Positions 1 to 11,174 of a stretch of DNA of 64,000 nt are shown piece by piece. Origin of the DNA: Diacronema lutheri. Taxonomy: Eukaryota > Haptophyta > Pavlovophyceae > Pavlovales > Pavlovaceae. The stretch spans positions 102,001-166,000 of the forward strand of contig JAGTXO010000024.1 in assembly GCA_019448385.1 (NCBI GenBank). Direction: 5' to 3'. Under the pieces are notes generated by a model. That model saw only the letters and a list, made by a program, of their open reading frames with translations. It was not told where the DNA came from and did no database searches. The position numbers and the translations under genes are program-made. Position 1 is the first letter of the stretch; every line of letters begins with the position of its first letter.

Positions 1-98
1 GCCGGCGCGTGCGCGCGCCGGCGCGCGCACCGCACGCACGCGCCGCCCTGCCGGCGCGCCGAGGCGGCGCGTGGCGACGGCGGCGCGTGGGCGCGTGC

Positions 99-914
99 CT
101 ACTTGGGCTTGTACTTGTGCGGGAACATGAGCGGACCGAGGCGCTCCTTGCACTCGGTCATGATGCCGACGGCAAGGATCATTCGGCCGGTGCGCCACGC
201 CCAGCCGCGGAAGAAGCTGCTGAGTCCGCCCTGCGAGTAAAGGGTGCCGGCAGTGTGAGAGAAGCCCTTGTAGGTCTTCTGCTCCACGTCGCCCTGCATG
301 CAGGTCTTCATCGTGTCGAGCGGGTGCGACAGAGTCGCGCAGAGGACGCCGGCGCCGATCGCGCCGACCATCTTGGCCTGCACGCCGTCAAATCCGGCCT
401 GTTCGCGCAGCATGCCGGCGAAGGCGGGGCCGACGCCGACGTAGCCGGCGGTGAAGAGGCCCTCGCGGCCGCACGAAGGGATCAGCCCGCGGAAGATTGA
501 CAGGACGCCGTTTTCGCGCATGAGGCGCGCGGGTGTCGCGAGGAGCGAGCCGCCAAACCGCTGCTGCTGGATGAGCACGAGCTCCATCGGCGCGCAGAGG
601 AAGCCCGAGAGCGCGCCGCCGCAGAAGCCCGACGCGACCTGCTCCTCGTCCGTCAGTTTGCGGTGCGCGCTCTGCCCGCCGGTGATCAGCCCCGCCGAGA
701 AGCTCGAGAGCGGGAACTGGAGCGCGGTGAGGCTCGCCATGTTGATCACCGAGACCGTCAGGCCGCGGTAGAGCACCATCGGGTTGAGCGTGAGCGGGAG
801 GCCCTGCTGCGAGGCATTCTTGCAGTAGAGCATGGGCTGCAAGATTGTCACCTCGATCGTGCCCGCCGTCGCGCCGACGGCGAAGTTCTCCGCGCCGCTG
901 AGCTCGGTCGACAT
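99..914 (-). CDS. Mitochondrial carrier family protein
   Basis: A 271-residue single-exon protein of mitochondrial carrier (SLC25) size. Three loosely repeated halves-of-helix modules are visible; the third has the clearest carrier signature, HPLDTMKTCMQG (P-x-D-x-x-K), the second has APMELVLIQQQ, and the first a degenerate QPMLYCKN. Glycine-rich amphipathic stretches between them fit six transmembrane helices in the inner mitochondrial membrane. I start at ATG 914 (MSTELSGAENF) because the upstream in-frame extension to 1004 is basic and unlike a carrier. The substrate cannot be read from the sequence; the second-repeat contact residues are unusual, so it may belong to a divergent plant/algal carrier clade. 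It lies 218 bp downstream of the next gene on the same strand. Confidence 0.85.
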   Translation of the reverse strand: MSTELSGAENFAVGATAGTIEVTILQPMLYCKNASQQGLPLTLNPMVLYRGLTVSVINMASLTALQFPLSSFSAGLITGGQSAHRKLTDEEQVASGFCGGALSGFLCAPMELVLIQQQRFGGSLLATPARLMRENGVLSIFRGLIPSCGREGLFTAGYVGVGPAFAGMLREQAGFDGVQAKMVGAIGAGVLCATLSHPLDTMKTCMQGDVEQKTYKGFSHTAGTLYSQGGLSSFFRGWAWRTGRMILAVGIMTECKERLGPLMFPHKYKPK

Positions 915-1132
915 CCTCCCCCACCCGTGCGAGGTGTGCCCGAAAGCGACGAACCGATGACCCGAAGCAGTTTTTTTTTTGAGGGGTACCCATAATAATA
1001 TCATGGAGGGCGACTCTGAAAAAAACGGGGCGGGGGCTTCTCAGAGTGGCGCCAGCGGGTCGGACTCAGGGTCCGCGCCGGGGCAAGGTCGGGCCGACGG
1101 GCGCTCGGCGCGCGCGGGCTGGGGCCGGCCGC

Positions 1133-4100
1133 TCACATGCGCCGGCTCGCCGCGAGCGCGGCGGGGTCGTGGACGAGCAGCGCGTGGCGGAACGGCGGGA
1201 GCAGCGCGCCGGCCGCAGGCGCGGCGAGGCTGGCGAGCGTCCTTGCGCCGTCGGCGGCCGCACGCTCGGCCGCGCCGATCGCGTCGGCACGTCGCTTCTC
1301 GTCGGCCATCGAGTTGGCGGGTTCGCGCGCGAACGACACACCCGCCGCGTTCAGCAGCACACACAGGGCAACCGCCGCGTGCCCAAGCGCGGCGCGCTCT
1401 CCGTCGGAGCCCTTGGCGCCGCGCGCGCGCGCCGCCCACACGCGCTGCAGCGCGCGCAGCGTGTCGGGCGTGCGCGCGAGCTGCGCGAGCGCGGCGGCGC
1501 CGGGCGCCCAGTGCAGGCCGCCGGACGGCGCGCTCGCGCGCGCAGCATCGTCCGCAGCGTCGCGCAGCAGCTGCGCGTGCATCGACAGCATGCGCATGTG
1601 CTCCGCCTCGCACAGCAGCAGCTGCGCGGGCAGCCGCGCGGCGACGCCCAGCTCGGCGGCGGACGGCGGCGCGAGGGCGAGCGTGAGCACCGCGCCGCGC
1701 ATCGGCGCGCGCGCGCCACGCGGCTGCGCGTCGGCCGCGGCGGCGGGCGCGGCGGCGCGCGCACGACGGCCCGTCGCGTCGTCTCGCGCCGCGCGCTGAA
1801 CGTCCGCTCGCACCGCGAGCGGTCCGGATCCGTCAAAGGCCGAGCCGCGGTGGAGCGGCACCGCACGCTCTCGCACCGCACCGCTCGGCTGGCCCGGCCG
1901 CGCAGGCCGCCACTCCGCGAGCAGCTCGAGCGGCAGCGCGCCCCAGCACAACGCGAGCGTGCGCGGCCGCGCGTGCCGCCGCCGCGCGTACACGGAGCCG
2001 CCGCCCGCGCCCGCGCCCGCGCCGCCGCGCCGCGCGCCGCCCGCGCCACCGCCGCCGCCGCCGCCGTCGGCGGGCGCGGGCACGACCGTCGCGTCGAGCT
2101 GCACGATGAGGAGCGCACCGCCATCGATGAGCGACGCTGGCGCGCGCGCGAGGAGCTGGGGGCCCTTGTTGTCAAAGGCCCACGGCTCGGCCGCCGCCGC
2201 GGCCGCCGCGGCGCCGGCGGTGTCGCGCGCGGGCCGCGCGCCCAGCTCCGCAACGTTGCCGCGCATGCTCGCACTGCGCACGTCCAGCACGCACAGGCGG
2301 AGGGTGCGCGCGGTCTCGACGTAGCCGGCGGGCACGCGCGGCACGCCCTCCGCCCTGACGGGCCGCAGCAGCAGCTGCGCGGCATCGCCGCCGCCGCCGC
2401 CGCTGCCGTCCGACAACGCGGCGGCGAGCGCGCCGCCGAGCGACTCGACCCCACCGCCCGCCGCCCGCCGCGCAAGCTGCGAGTCGGTCGGCGCGCGCGC
2501 GAGCGCGCCGGCGAGCGCCGCCGCGCGCGCCGCGCGCGCGCCGCGCAGCTCCGCCGCCGCCTTTGCGAACGCTGCGCGCGCGCGCGGCGGCAGGTCGTGG
2601 TACGGCGTCGCGGCGCGCACACGCCGCGCGCTCTCGCGCGCGGCCGCCGACGGCGGCGGCAGCGGCGCGTCACGGCGCGCGGCGGGCGAACGGGCGAGCG
2701 CCGCGTCCGCGCGCGCCGCGCGCGCGCGCGCCGCGTCCGCCGCGATCGCGCCGGCGGCGCCGCCGTGCCGCTCGAGCGCCGCGTCAAGCTCGCGCAGCGC
2801 GTCGAGCGCGCGCACGTCGACGAGCAGCGCGCCGAGCGGCGCGCCGGGCGAGGCGGCGGCACCGGTCGCGTCGAGCAGCTCAACGCGCGCGCCGCGCACG
2901 TCCGCGCCGCGCGTGAGCAGCTCGTCGAGCGAGAGCGTGCCGCTCGCGAGCACGCGGCCGGCGGGCGCGCGCGCGCGCGCGGACGTGCCGCGCTGCGCGA
3001 CAAGCTCCGTGTCCGACGCGCTGAGCGCGAGCAGCTCGAAGACGACGTCACCGTCGTCGGCGTCCTCCGAGTCGAGTGCCTCGAGCAGCTCGCGCCGCGC
3101 GGCGAGCCCCGCGTCCGAGCCGACGCCGAGCGCGACGGCGTGCGTGAGCCCGAGCGGCGCGCGCATGCCGCTCGGGCCCACGTCCGCGCTGCGCACCGCG
3201 CGCGAGTGGGCGAGCGGCGCGCCGGGGAAGTCGACGCGCACGCAGAGCGAGTCGGCCGACGCGACCGCGCGCCGCGCTGCGCTGCCCAGCTCGAGCGTCG
3301 AGACGGCCACCTCAGCGGATGGGTCGGCGCTTGCGCGCGCGGCCGAGCGCGCGGGCGGCGAGCGCGCGGGCGGCGAGCGCTCGCCGCCGCGCGCGCGCTC
3401 GCTCGCGCGCGCGTCGCGCTCGCGCTCGGCGCGCAGCCTCTTGCCCGCCTCGCGCTCGACGACCTTGGCCTGCGCGCGCGCGCGCGCGGCGGGGCGCGGC
3501 GTCGGCCGCCGCGCGGCGGTGCACCCACGCGGCGCGCGCGGCACGCGGCACGCGGCGCGCGCGGCACGCGGCACGCGGCGCGCGCGGCATGCGGCGCGCG
3601 CGCACCGCCTTGGCCGTGCCGTGCGTGTCGATGGCGCTGTCGACGGAGCGCATCGCTTCGAGCGCGCGGATCGTGAGACGCACCGACCCGATCTTGTCGC
3701 GCTCGCGCCCTTTGAGCACGGAGAGGATCTTATACGCAGGGGCGACGCGGAGGGGGACGGGAGGCGACGCGGACGGAGCCGCGGGTCGGCGGGCGGGCGG
3801 GCGCGCGCGGCCGAGCGCGGAACCGTGCGAGCGCGGCGCGCACGGGGAGCGCCTCATTGTCAATGTCGCGCCCGCGTGCGAGCAGCTCCTCGAGGTTTGC
3901 AAAAGCGGCGCCGATCTCGACGCGCGAGGGCAGGCCCGTGCGCAGGTCCGGCGCGTCCTTGTCGATCGCCCAGAGCGTGAAGTAGACGTCCGAGTCCTCG
4001 CGGCTCTCCGACTCGAGCGCGTCGAGCAGCAGCTCGCGCGCCCTCGAGCCGAGCGGCACCTCAAACGCTGCGCGGCGAGCAGGGGGCGGGCGGGCGGGCG

Positions 4101-7100
4101 AACGGGCGGATGAGGCGAGGCGGGCGGGCGAAGAGCGCGTGCGCGCGGCACTCGCCCTTGTCAAACGCGACGAGGTGCGAGCCATCCGCCTCGACGGCCA
4201 TTGGCCCCGAGCGGATGTCATCCGTCGCGAGGAAGTCGAATTCAAACTCGAGCTCGTCGACGCCGCGCGGCAGCTCGCCCACGTGGTCGAGCAGCAGCTC
4301 GTGGATCGTGACGACGATGCACTCGTCGGCGCCGAGCGTCGATGCCGCCGGCGGCGCGCGCGCGCGCCCGGCTGCCGGCGCACCGCGCGCGCCGGCTGAT
4401 GCGCCGGCGCGCTGGCGGCGCTGCGCGAGCTGGCGCTCGGCGGCCTTGGCGCCGTCCGCGCCGCCGTGCGCCTCGAGCGCCGCGTCCGCCGTGCGCAGCG
4501 CGGCGCGCGCGTCGAGGCGGAGCGTGAGCTCGCCGACCGTGCGCGTGCCCGCGCGCGTCGTGCGCGCGAGCGGCAGCACGCGCTCGGCGGCGGCGCGCGA
4601 CGCGGGCTCGGCGAGCGCCTGCTCGAGGTTGATGAACGTGCTACCCACCTCCACACCCACCGCGCCCGGCCGCGCGCCGCGGTCGAGCTCGTAGAGCGTG
4701 AAGTAGACATCCGAGTCCTCGCGCGAGCGCGAGTCAAGCGCGTCGAGCAGCGCCTCGCGCAGCGCGCTGCCGGCCGACGCATCAAAGCGCTTGGCGTAGC
4801 GCACGGCGTGGTCGCCGTCGCGCTGCACCGCGCATGGCGGCGCGCGCTCACCCTCCGTCACGCCGAGCAGGTCGAGCCGCAGCTCAAGAAGCGCGGCGCC
4901 CGCGCCCAGGTCGCGCTCCACGTCAAAGAGCACGACGCGCGAGACGGACACGGCGATCACGTCGCCATCCTCGCCGTCGGCAACGGCGGCGCCGAGCTCG
5001 CTCGTCGACCGCGCGCGCTCGGCGGCCGCGTCGCCGCCACCGCCGCCGCCGCGCGCGCGCGCGCGCGCACGGCCCGCGCGGCGGCCGGCCGGCGGTGGCG
5101 GCGACGCGCCGCGCGCCAAGGGCGCGGCGCCCGCCGCGCTGATCGCCTCGCGCGCCGAGCCGGCGCGCTCGATCGCCCGGTCGATCGCGATGAGCGCAGG
5201 CAACGCGCTCGTCGTGAGCACGACGCTGCCCACACGCCCGCCGCCGCCGCGCGGCGCGAGCAGCGGCACGGCCTCGGCGGCAAAGTCGCGCCCGCGCGCG
5301 AGCACGTCGGCGAGGGCGAGCGTGCCGACGCCGAGCTCGCGCGCCGCGTTCGCCGGCTGCCCGCGCGGCGCGCCGCGCAGCTCAAGGCGAAGCTCCGACG
5401 CCTCGTCGCGCCCGTCCTCGCCGAGCGCCTCGGTGAGCGCGCGCCACACCGGCGCGCCCGCGTGCACGTCTACCACCTCACGCCAGTCGAGCACGTGCCG
5501 CCCCGAGTCCTGCACGCCCACGCGCGCGCTCGCGAGCGGCACGGCCGCGCCCGGCACGACGACGACGAGCTGCAGCTCGTCGATCGAATCTTCGAGTGCG
5601 CCGACGTCGTCGACGGTGAGCAGGCCGACGTGCAGCGTGAGCTTGTCCACGCCCGCGCCGCGGGCACCCTCGCCGCCGTCGGCGCGCGCCGCCGCGCGGC
5701 TCGGGCGGCGGCGCGCGCCGTCGACGCGCGCGGACGGCGCAACGTCGCGCGCGTCCGCCCGCTCCTCCGCCTGCCGCGCCGCGCGCGCGTCGCCGTGCCG
5801 CTCGAGCGCGTCGTCGATGTCGCGCAGCGCGGCGACGGCCTCGACGGTGGCGGTGAGCGTGCCCGCGCGCTTGCCGTCTCTGTCCACCAGCTCGAGCTGC
5901 GCGCCGAGCACGTCCTTGCCGCTCGATAGCAGGCCCTGCAAATTGAGACGCGAGCGCGCGAGCTCGATCCCTTTGCCGCCACTCGCGCGCTCGTGGCCGT
6001 ACACGACAAAGCTCGTGTCCGCGTCGGCGGTGCGCGACGACTCGATCGCCTCCATGAGCGCAAAGCGCAGAGCCGTGCCCGCCGACACGTCGAGTTGCGC
6101 CGCTGTCTCGTACAGGTGGCGCCCGTCATCGTGTAACGGCACGCGCGCGCTGCGCACAACCTCGCGCCCCACAAACTCGTACTCCACGGTCACGTCGTCC
6201 ACCTGCGGCGGCACAGTGCGCACGTCCGACAACTCGAGCTTTGCGATTCCGACCGTCACGCGCACGTCCTGCCGAACCGCGTCACGCACGTCGCGCGCGC
6301 GTGGCTCGGCCGCGCGTGCCGGCGACGGCGCGAGCGCGGCCTCGGCGCGCTTCGCGCCGGCGGCGCCGCCGTGCCGCTCGAGCGCCGCGTCGATCTCGCG
6401 CAGCGCGGCGAGCGCGCGCACGCTCACGACGAGCGTGCCCACCCGCCGCTTGCGCCCGTCCGCCGAGAGCACCGTGAGACGCTCGCCGAGCGCGTCGGCA
6501 CGCGCGGCGTCGAGCAGCTCCTCGAGGTTGAGCTCGCACGTGCCCAGTGGCTGTGGCGCGGCGCCCGGCTTTGCCTGCAGGTCGACGGTGCAGACGGTGA
6601 AGATCACCGCAGAGTCCTCGCGGCTCGCCGACTCGAGCGCGTCCATGAGCTCGGCGCGCGCCTTGCTGCCCGCACGCACGTCGACCGCGTGCTCGAAGGC
6701 GAAGGCGTGCGAGCGACCGCGCTCGTCGATGCGCACACGCTTGGTCCACAGCTCGTCGGGCAGGTTGGGCATATCCACGCTCACCACCAGCTCGTCCGCC
6801 TCGCGCGGCAGCTCATCCGCGCTCGCCAGCTCGAACCGCTCCACCTCCACCGCGATCGTGTCCTCGGCGCCACGCGACGCGCGCGCGCCGCGCGCGCCGC
6901 GCCTGTCGGCGCGCGCGCCGCCGTCGGCCGCCGCGCTGTCCGCGGCGCGCTGGCGCGCAACGCGCGCAGTGGTGTCGCCGTCAAGAACGTCGCGCGGCAG
7001 CTCGCCGCCCGGCGGATCGCGCGGCGCCGGCTCAAAGCGCTCGCGCTCAAAGCGCTCGGCCTCCTTGGCAGAGCCGTGCGCGTCAAGCGCGGCATCCGCG

Positions 7101-9740
7101 TCGCGCAGCGCGCCGAGCGCGCGCACGGTCATCGTGACGGTGCCCACCTCGGCGGCGGCGCCGCCGGCGTCGAGGCGCGCGCGCGGGCTTTCCCGCGCCG
7201 CGCCGCCACTGCCGCGCGCGCCGCCGCCGGCACGCGCCTGCGGCGGCGCGAGCACGAGCGGCAACTTCGCGTCGAGCAGGTCAGCACCGTTACGGAGCAG
7301 CTCTTCGAGGTTCACGTACGCGTTCGCCAGCTCAATGCGCGCGGGCTCGGCGCGGGTCGCGTCGCGGTCGAGGCCGTAGAGCGTGAAGTAGACGTCTGAG
7401 TCCTCGCGGCTCTCCGACTCGAGCGCGTCGAGCAGCTCGCGCCGCGCGCGCGTGCCGACGCCGCACGAGAAGATCTGGCGGAAGCCGACGCCGCGCATCT
7501 CGCCGTCGGGCCGCACGCGCACGGGCTGCGACGAGACGCCGAGCACGCCGAGCAGGTCGAACTCGAGGACGAGCTCGTCGATGGCCGCGGGCACCGACCG
7601 CGCCATCTCGCGGATCGAGATGGCGCTGATGGCCACCTCGATGCCGACGAACCGCGCGGTCGGCTTGCGCGCCGCGCCCGGAGCGGCGGCGCGCTGCGCG
7701 AGCTTCGCCTTGGCGGCGGAGCCGTGCGCGTCGAGCGCTGCATCGGCGGAGCGCAGCACGGCGAGCGCGCGCACGCTCACCGTCACCGTCGCGACCGGCG
7801 CGCCGGACCGGTCGGCGAGCGTGAGCGGCCGGTCGACGTAGTCAGCGCCGTCGGCGAGGAGCGCCTCAAGGTTGACGTGCCCAACGCCCATCTCCTCGCC
7901 CGCCTTGCCCGCCGGCGCGGGCGCGCGCCGGTCGGCGGCGGCGCGGGTCGCGTCGCGGTCGAGGCCGTACAGCGTGAAGTAGACGTCCGAGTCCTCGCGG
8001 CTCTCCGACGCGAGCGCGTCGATCAGCAACTCGCGCGCGCGCGTGCCCGGGCCTGCGGGCAGCGCGTGCTCGAGCTCGACGTCGCGCAGCAGCCCGCGCG
8101 CGTCGGCGGCCGAGCGCCGCAGCACGTCAGAGCGCGCGTGCGCGAGGTCGAGCGGGTCGAGCTCGAGCACGAAGCCATCCACGTGCGCTGGCAGCCGCGG
8201 CTCGTCGAGCAGCTGCAGCGCGCTCACGCGAAACTCGAGGCGCTCTGCGCCAGCAGGCTCTGGCAGCCGTTCAGTTGAGGATCCCACCGGCCGTTGCGCG
8301 GACGAGCGCGGGCGGCGAGCGGCGGTCTGCGGCTCGGCCGTGCGCACGGACGCGCCGGCGGCGGCCAAGCTCACGCGCGTCTCGGCGCCCGCCGCTGCCG
8401 CCACCACCGCCGGCGCCGGCGCGCGCGCGCGCGCGCCGCTTGCGGCCGGCGGCTCGCGCGCAGCCGCCCGCTCGCCACTGGCCGCGCGCGCCTCGGCGGT
8501 CTTGGCGGTGCGGGCGTCGCCGTGGCGCTCGAGCGCCGCGTCCACGTCGCGCAGCGCCGCGAGCGCCTCGACGCTCACGACGAGCGTGCCGGCCGAGGTG
8601 CCCGCCTGCGCCTTGCGCGCGTCCGCGGGCGCGAGCGCCAGCCGAACGCCGAGCGCGTCACGGCCTGCGTCGAAGAGCTCCTCGAGGTTGAGCGCGGCGC
8701 GCGCAAAGGGCACGCCGTTGGCGCCGCGCGAATCAGTCGCTGTGAGCACGAACGCCACGTCCGAGTCCGTTCGATCATCTGAGTCGAGCGCGCCGAGCAG
8801 CGCCTCGCGCTCGCGCGAGCCGGGCGGTGCGTCGAAGGTTCGGCTGAGCGCGAGCACCGCGCGCGAGCGCGAGACGGGCGCGGGCTCGGAAGCGACGGAC
8901 GCGGCGCCGAGCAGATCGACGGTGCACACGAGGCGCGGCTTGAACGTCGGCAGCGCGAAGCCGCGGCCGAGCTCGATCTCGCCGACCGACACGCGGATCG
9001 CGTGCGCACCGGGCGGCGTCGCGGTCGACACGGTCGACGGCGCGGCCGGCGCGAGCGCGGCCTCGGCGGCCTTGGCCTTGGTCGCCGAATCGTGCTTTGC
9101 AAGCGCGTCGTCAATGTCGCGCAGCGCGGGCAGCGCGAGCAGCGAGACGACGAGCGTGCCCACGTTGAGTTCGGCCGCCGCGCCGCGCCGGCCGACCGCC
9201 GGCTTGGGCGGCTCGACGACGAGCTTGAGCGGCCGGTCGCGCACGTCCTTCTCGTCGTCGAGCATGGTCTCAAGATTGACCATCCCACGGCCAAGCACGA
9301 CCGGCGCGGTACGCCCGCCGTCCGTCGCGTACAGCGTGAAGCTCACGTCCGAGTCGTCATGCGTCTGCGAGTCGAGCGCGTCCATCACCGCCGCGCGCGC
9401 GCGCCCGCCGGGCGGCAGCGCGAGGGTCGCGGCGAGGCGAAGGTCGGCCTTGCCATTGACGGGTGCTATCGCCTCCGACTTGGCCGACTCAACGCCGAGC
9501 AGGTCGAACTCGACGTAGACCTTGCCCTTGCCACGCGGCAGCGCGAAGCCCTTCGCGAGCTCGAGCTGCGTCGCGCTCACGCGCACCTCGTGCTGCGGCG
9601 CGGCCGCCGCCTGCCGGCGCGCGGCGTCGCGCAGCGGAGCACAGCAGGCAGGACCGGGGGAGCGGCGGGGGCGCGCGTGCGCGCCGTCAGCCGCGCGCGC
9701 CGCGCCTTTCGCGCCGCATGCTGCCGTTGCTTCGCACCAT
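1133..9740 (-). CDS. Giant protein with ten tandem RPGRIP1-C-terminal-like C2 domains
   Basis: My model has five exons: 9738-9740 (only the ATG), 4156-9592, 3844-4067, 3606-3728 and 1133-3469; 2,707 aa, in frame throughout. Each roughly 170-residue unit repeats one pattern: a beta-rich start ending in a VEFDLLGV-like strand, a REDSDVYFTLY-like strand, a VNLEELL helix, then G-T-L-V-V-S-V-x-A-L-x-A-L-R and a linker like DAALERHGGAAGAKRAE. Unit order and spacing match the C-terminal C2-like domain of RPGRIP1/RPGRIP1L, a ciliary transition-zone scaffold. Ten units start near 9592, 9000, 8245, 7660, 6860, 6280, 5650, 4980, 4330 and 3310. About 500 further residues at the C end (2750 to 1133) are Ala/Arg-rich and unassigned. 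Intron 2 (4068-4155) has a GC donor; splicing it restores the domain pattern in unit 9. The domain assignment is by pattern memory, not a search. Confidence 0.75.
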
Positions 9741-9930
9741 GATGGCCCGCCGGCAGGTTCAAACCCAAACGACGCCTATTTTGAAAACGGGACGCCCATT
9801 TTGAAAATGCGGCCAGCCGTGCCGCGCGTCTACCCGCGCCGGCCGGGAGGGCGGCTGGGCGGCTGCCGGCTGAGACTGAGCCGGACGAGCGCGTCGCGCC
9901 TCTCTGGCCAACCCCTCAAAAGGCGCGCGC

Positions 9931-11123
9931 TCAGATGGATCTCCGGCCCATCCGCGCGGAGCGGCCGCCGCGCTCGACCGCCGCGACGGACTGCACGTGC
10001 GCCGAGTGCAGCGCGCGCATGCACGCCAGCATGGGCTCTGTCGCGGCCGCCGCATCGGGGAAGGCGAGCGCGAGCTCCGCGTCGAGCCGGCCGAGCATGT
10101 CGAGCATCCTGCGAGCAGCGCGCGCGCGTGCGGGCAAAGGCGCGCGCGCGATGCCAAGGTCCTAAGCGGCGCGAAGCCAAACGGCTGATCCTGAGCGCCT
10201 GCTCCTGAGCGGCTGATCCTGAGCGGCCGGTCCTGAGCCGTGCGCAGAGGGTCGCTGCACGCCGATCGCGCCAGCGCGCAGCGCGCACCACGCCGCCTGC
10301 TCGGCGGGCAGCGTCGGCTCGGCGTGCATGGAGCCGTCGTACGCGTCGGACTGGGTGGTCACCGCGCACTCGTCGAAACGTGCCTCGATCTCTTCCTGCG
10401 CGCCCTCCGCCAGCCCCGCACTTTTGAGCGCCTGCCGCGCGCGCACGGGTGCGCGGCGCGCGGTTGGCGCGCGGCGTGAAAATTCGGCGCGCGCAGCGCC
10501 GGTCGCGTGCCTCGCCGCGCGCGCCCCCGTGCGCGCCCGCGCGCGCTCACCTGATATACGAGCGCGAGCTGGTGCGCCGCATACCGATGGCGGCCAAGCC
10601 TCAGCTCTGCGCGCAGCGCGCGGACGAGCGCGCGCGCGCGGCACACGGCGGCAGCGCTGGCGAGCGCGGCGTGGGCAGGCGCGTCGTCCGACACGGTGGG
10701 CGCCGTGACGCGCGCCTCGGCGCCGCCGGCGTGCGCAGGCGCGCGCGCGAGCTCGCGCAGCAGCGGGAAGGCGGCGTCCGCGCGCGTCTCGACGAGCAGC
10801 TGCGCGAGGCTGTGCGCGGGAAAGAGGTGGAGCGCCAATGCTTCGAGCTCTTCCACCGCGCGGCGTGCCGCTGCTCCGCGCGCGCCGCCGTTCCGCCCGT
10901 CCGCGCGCTGCTCGCGCTCGAGCAGCGCGTGCAGCCTCGCGCACGCGCCGAGCACGTGCTCTACGCCCGCGCACGCCGGCGCTCCGGGTGTGGCGCGCGC
11001 GTCCTGTTCGAGGAAGCGAGAGATTCGGCGGAGCGGCCCGCCGCGCAGAGGGCTCAGGCTGCCGCCGCCCTGCCCGCCGCGCAGAGGACTCGGGCTCATC
11101 AGCCCGCGTCCGCCGGACTCCAT
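9931..11123 (-). CDS. Hypothetical helical protein
   Basis: Not recognised. A three-exon model, 10551-11123, 10261-10431 and 9931-10161, keeps frame and gives 324 aa. The first junction is clear (donor GTGAGC after LALVYQ, acceptor GCGGCAG). The second is less certain: donor GTGCAG at 10260 and acceptor TTAG at 10163-10162; without it the protein would stop inside the intron repeats at 10162. The protein is mostly amphipathic helix with Ala, Leu and Arg, and no metal-binding or catalytic motif stands out. The N terminus has a short PSPLRGG / LSPLRGG repeat. Start chosen at ATG 11123, 51 bp from the divergent CW zinc-finger gene. Confidence 0.5.
10183..10238. repeat. 14-bp tandem repeat in an intron
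   Basis: Four consecutive 14-bp units of the form GGCTGATCCTGAGC (variants GCCTGCTCCTGAGC and GGCCGGTCCTGAGC) lie inside the proposed second intron of the hypothetical gene. The unit is not a multiple of three, which supports a non-coding location. Confidence 0.85.
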
Positions 11124-11174
11124 CGTGGTGCCCGCTTCAGCTTCAGCCGCTCTCACCGTTCGGAGTGCCACAGG
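11124..11174. promoter_or_regulatory. 51-bp divergent promoter region
   Basis: Only 51 bp separate the two start codons facing away from each other (hypothetical gene on minus, CW zinc-finger gene on plus). No TATA box is visible. Its role is inferred from gene orientation alone. Confidence 0.4.

Noticed and set aside
1046-3676. Long plus-strand Arg-rich frame opposite the RPGRIP1-like gene
   Set aside because: Antisense shadow in GC-rich DNA; Arg/Ala/Gly composition without domains.
5190-7379. 729-aa Ser-rich plus-strand frame
   Set aside because: Shadow of the tandem domain exons; the Ser/Arg bias follows from reading GCG/GAG codons in reverse.
10449-11174. Upstream extension of the CW zinc-finger frame
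   Set aside because: It overlaps the divergent hypothetical gene's exon and shows no protein-like features before MVEASALE.
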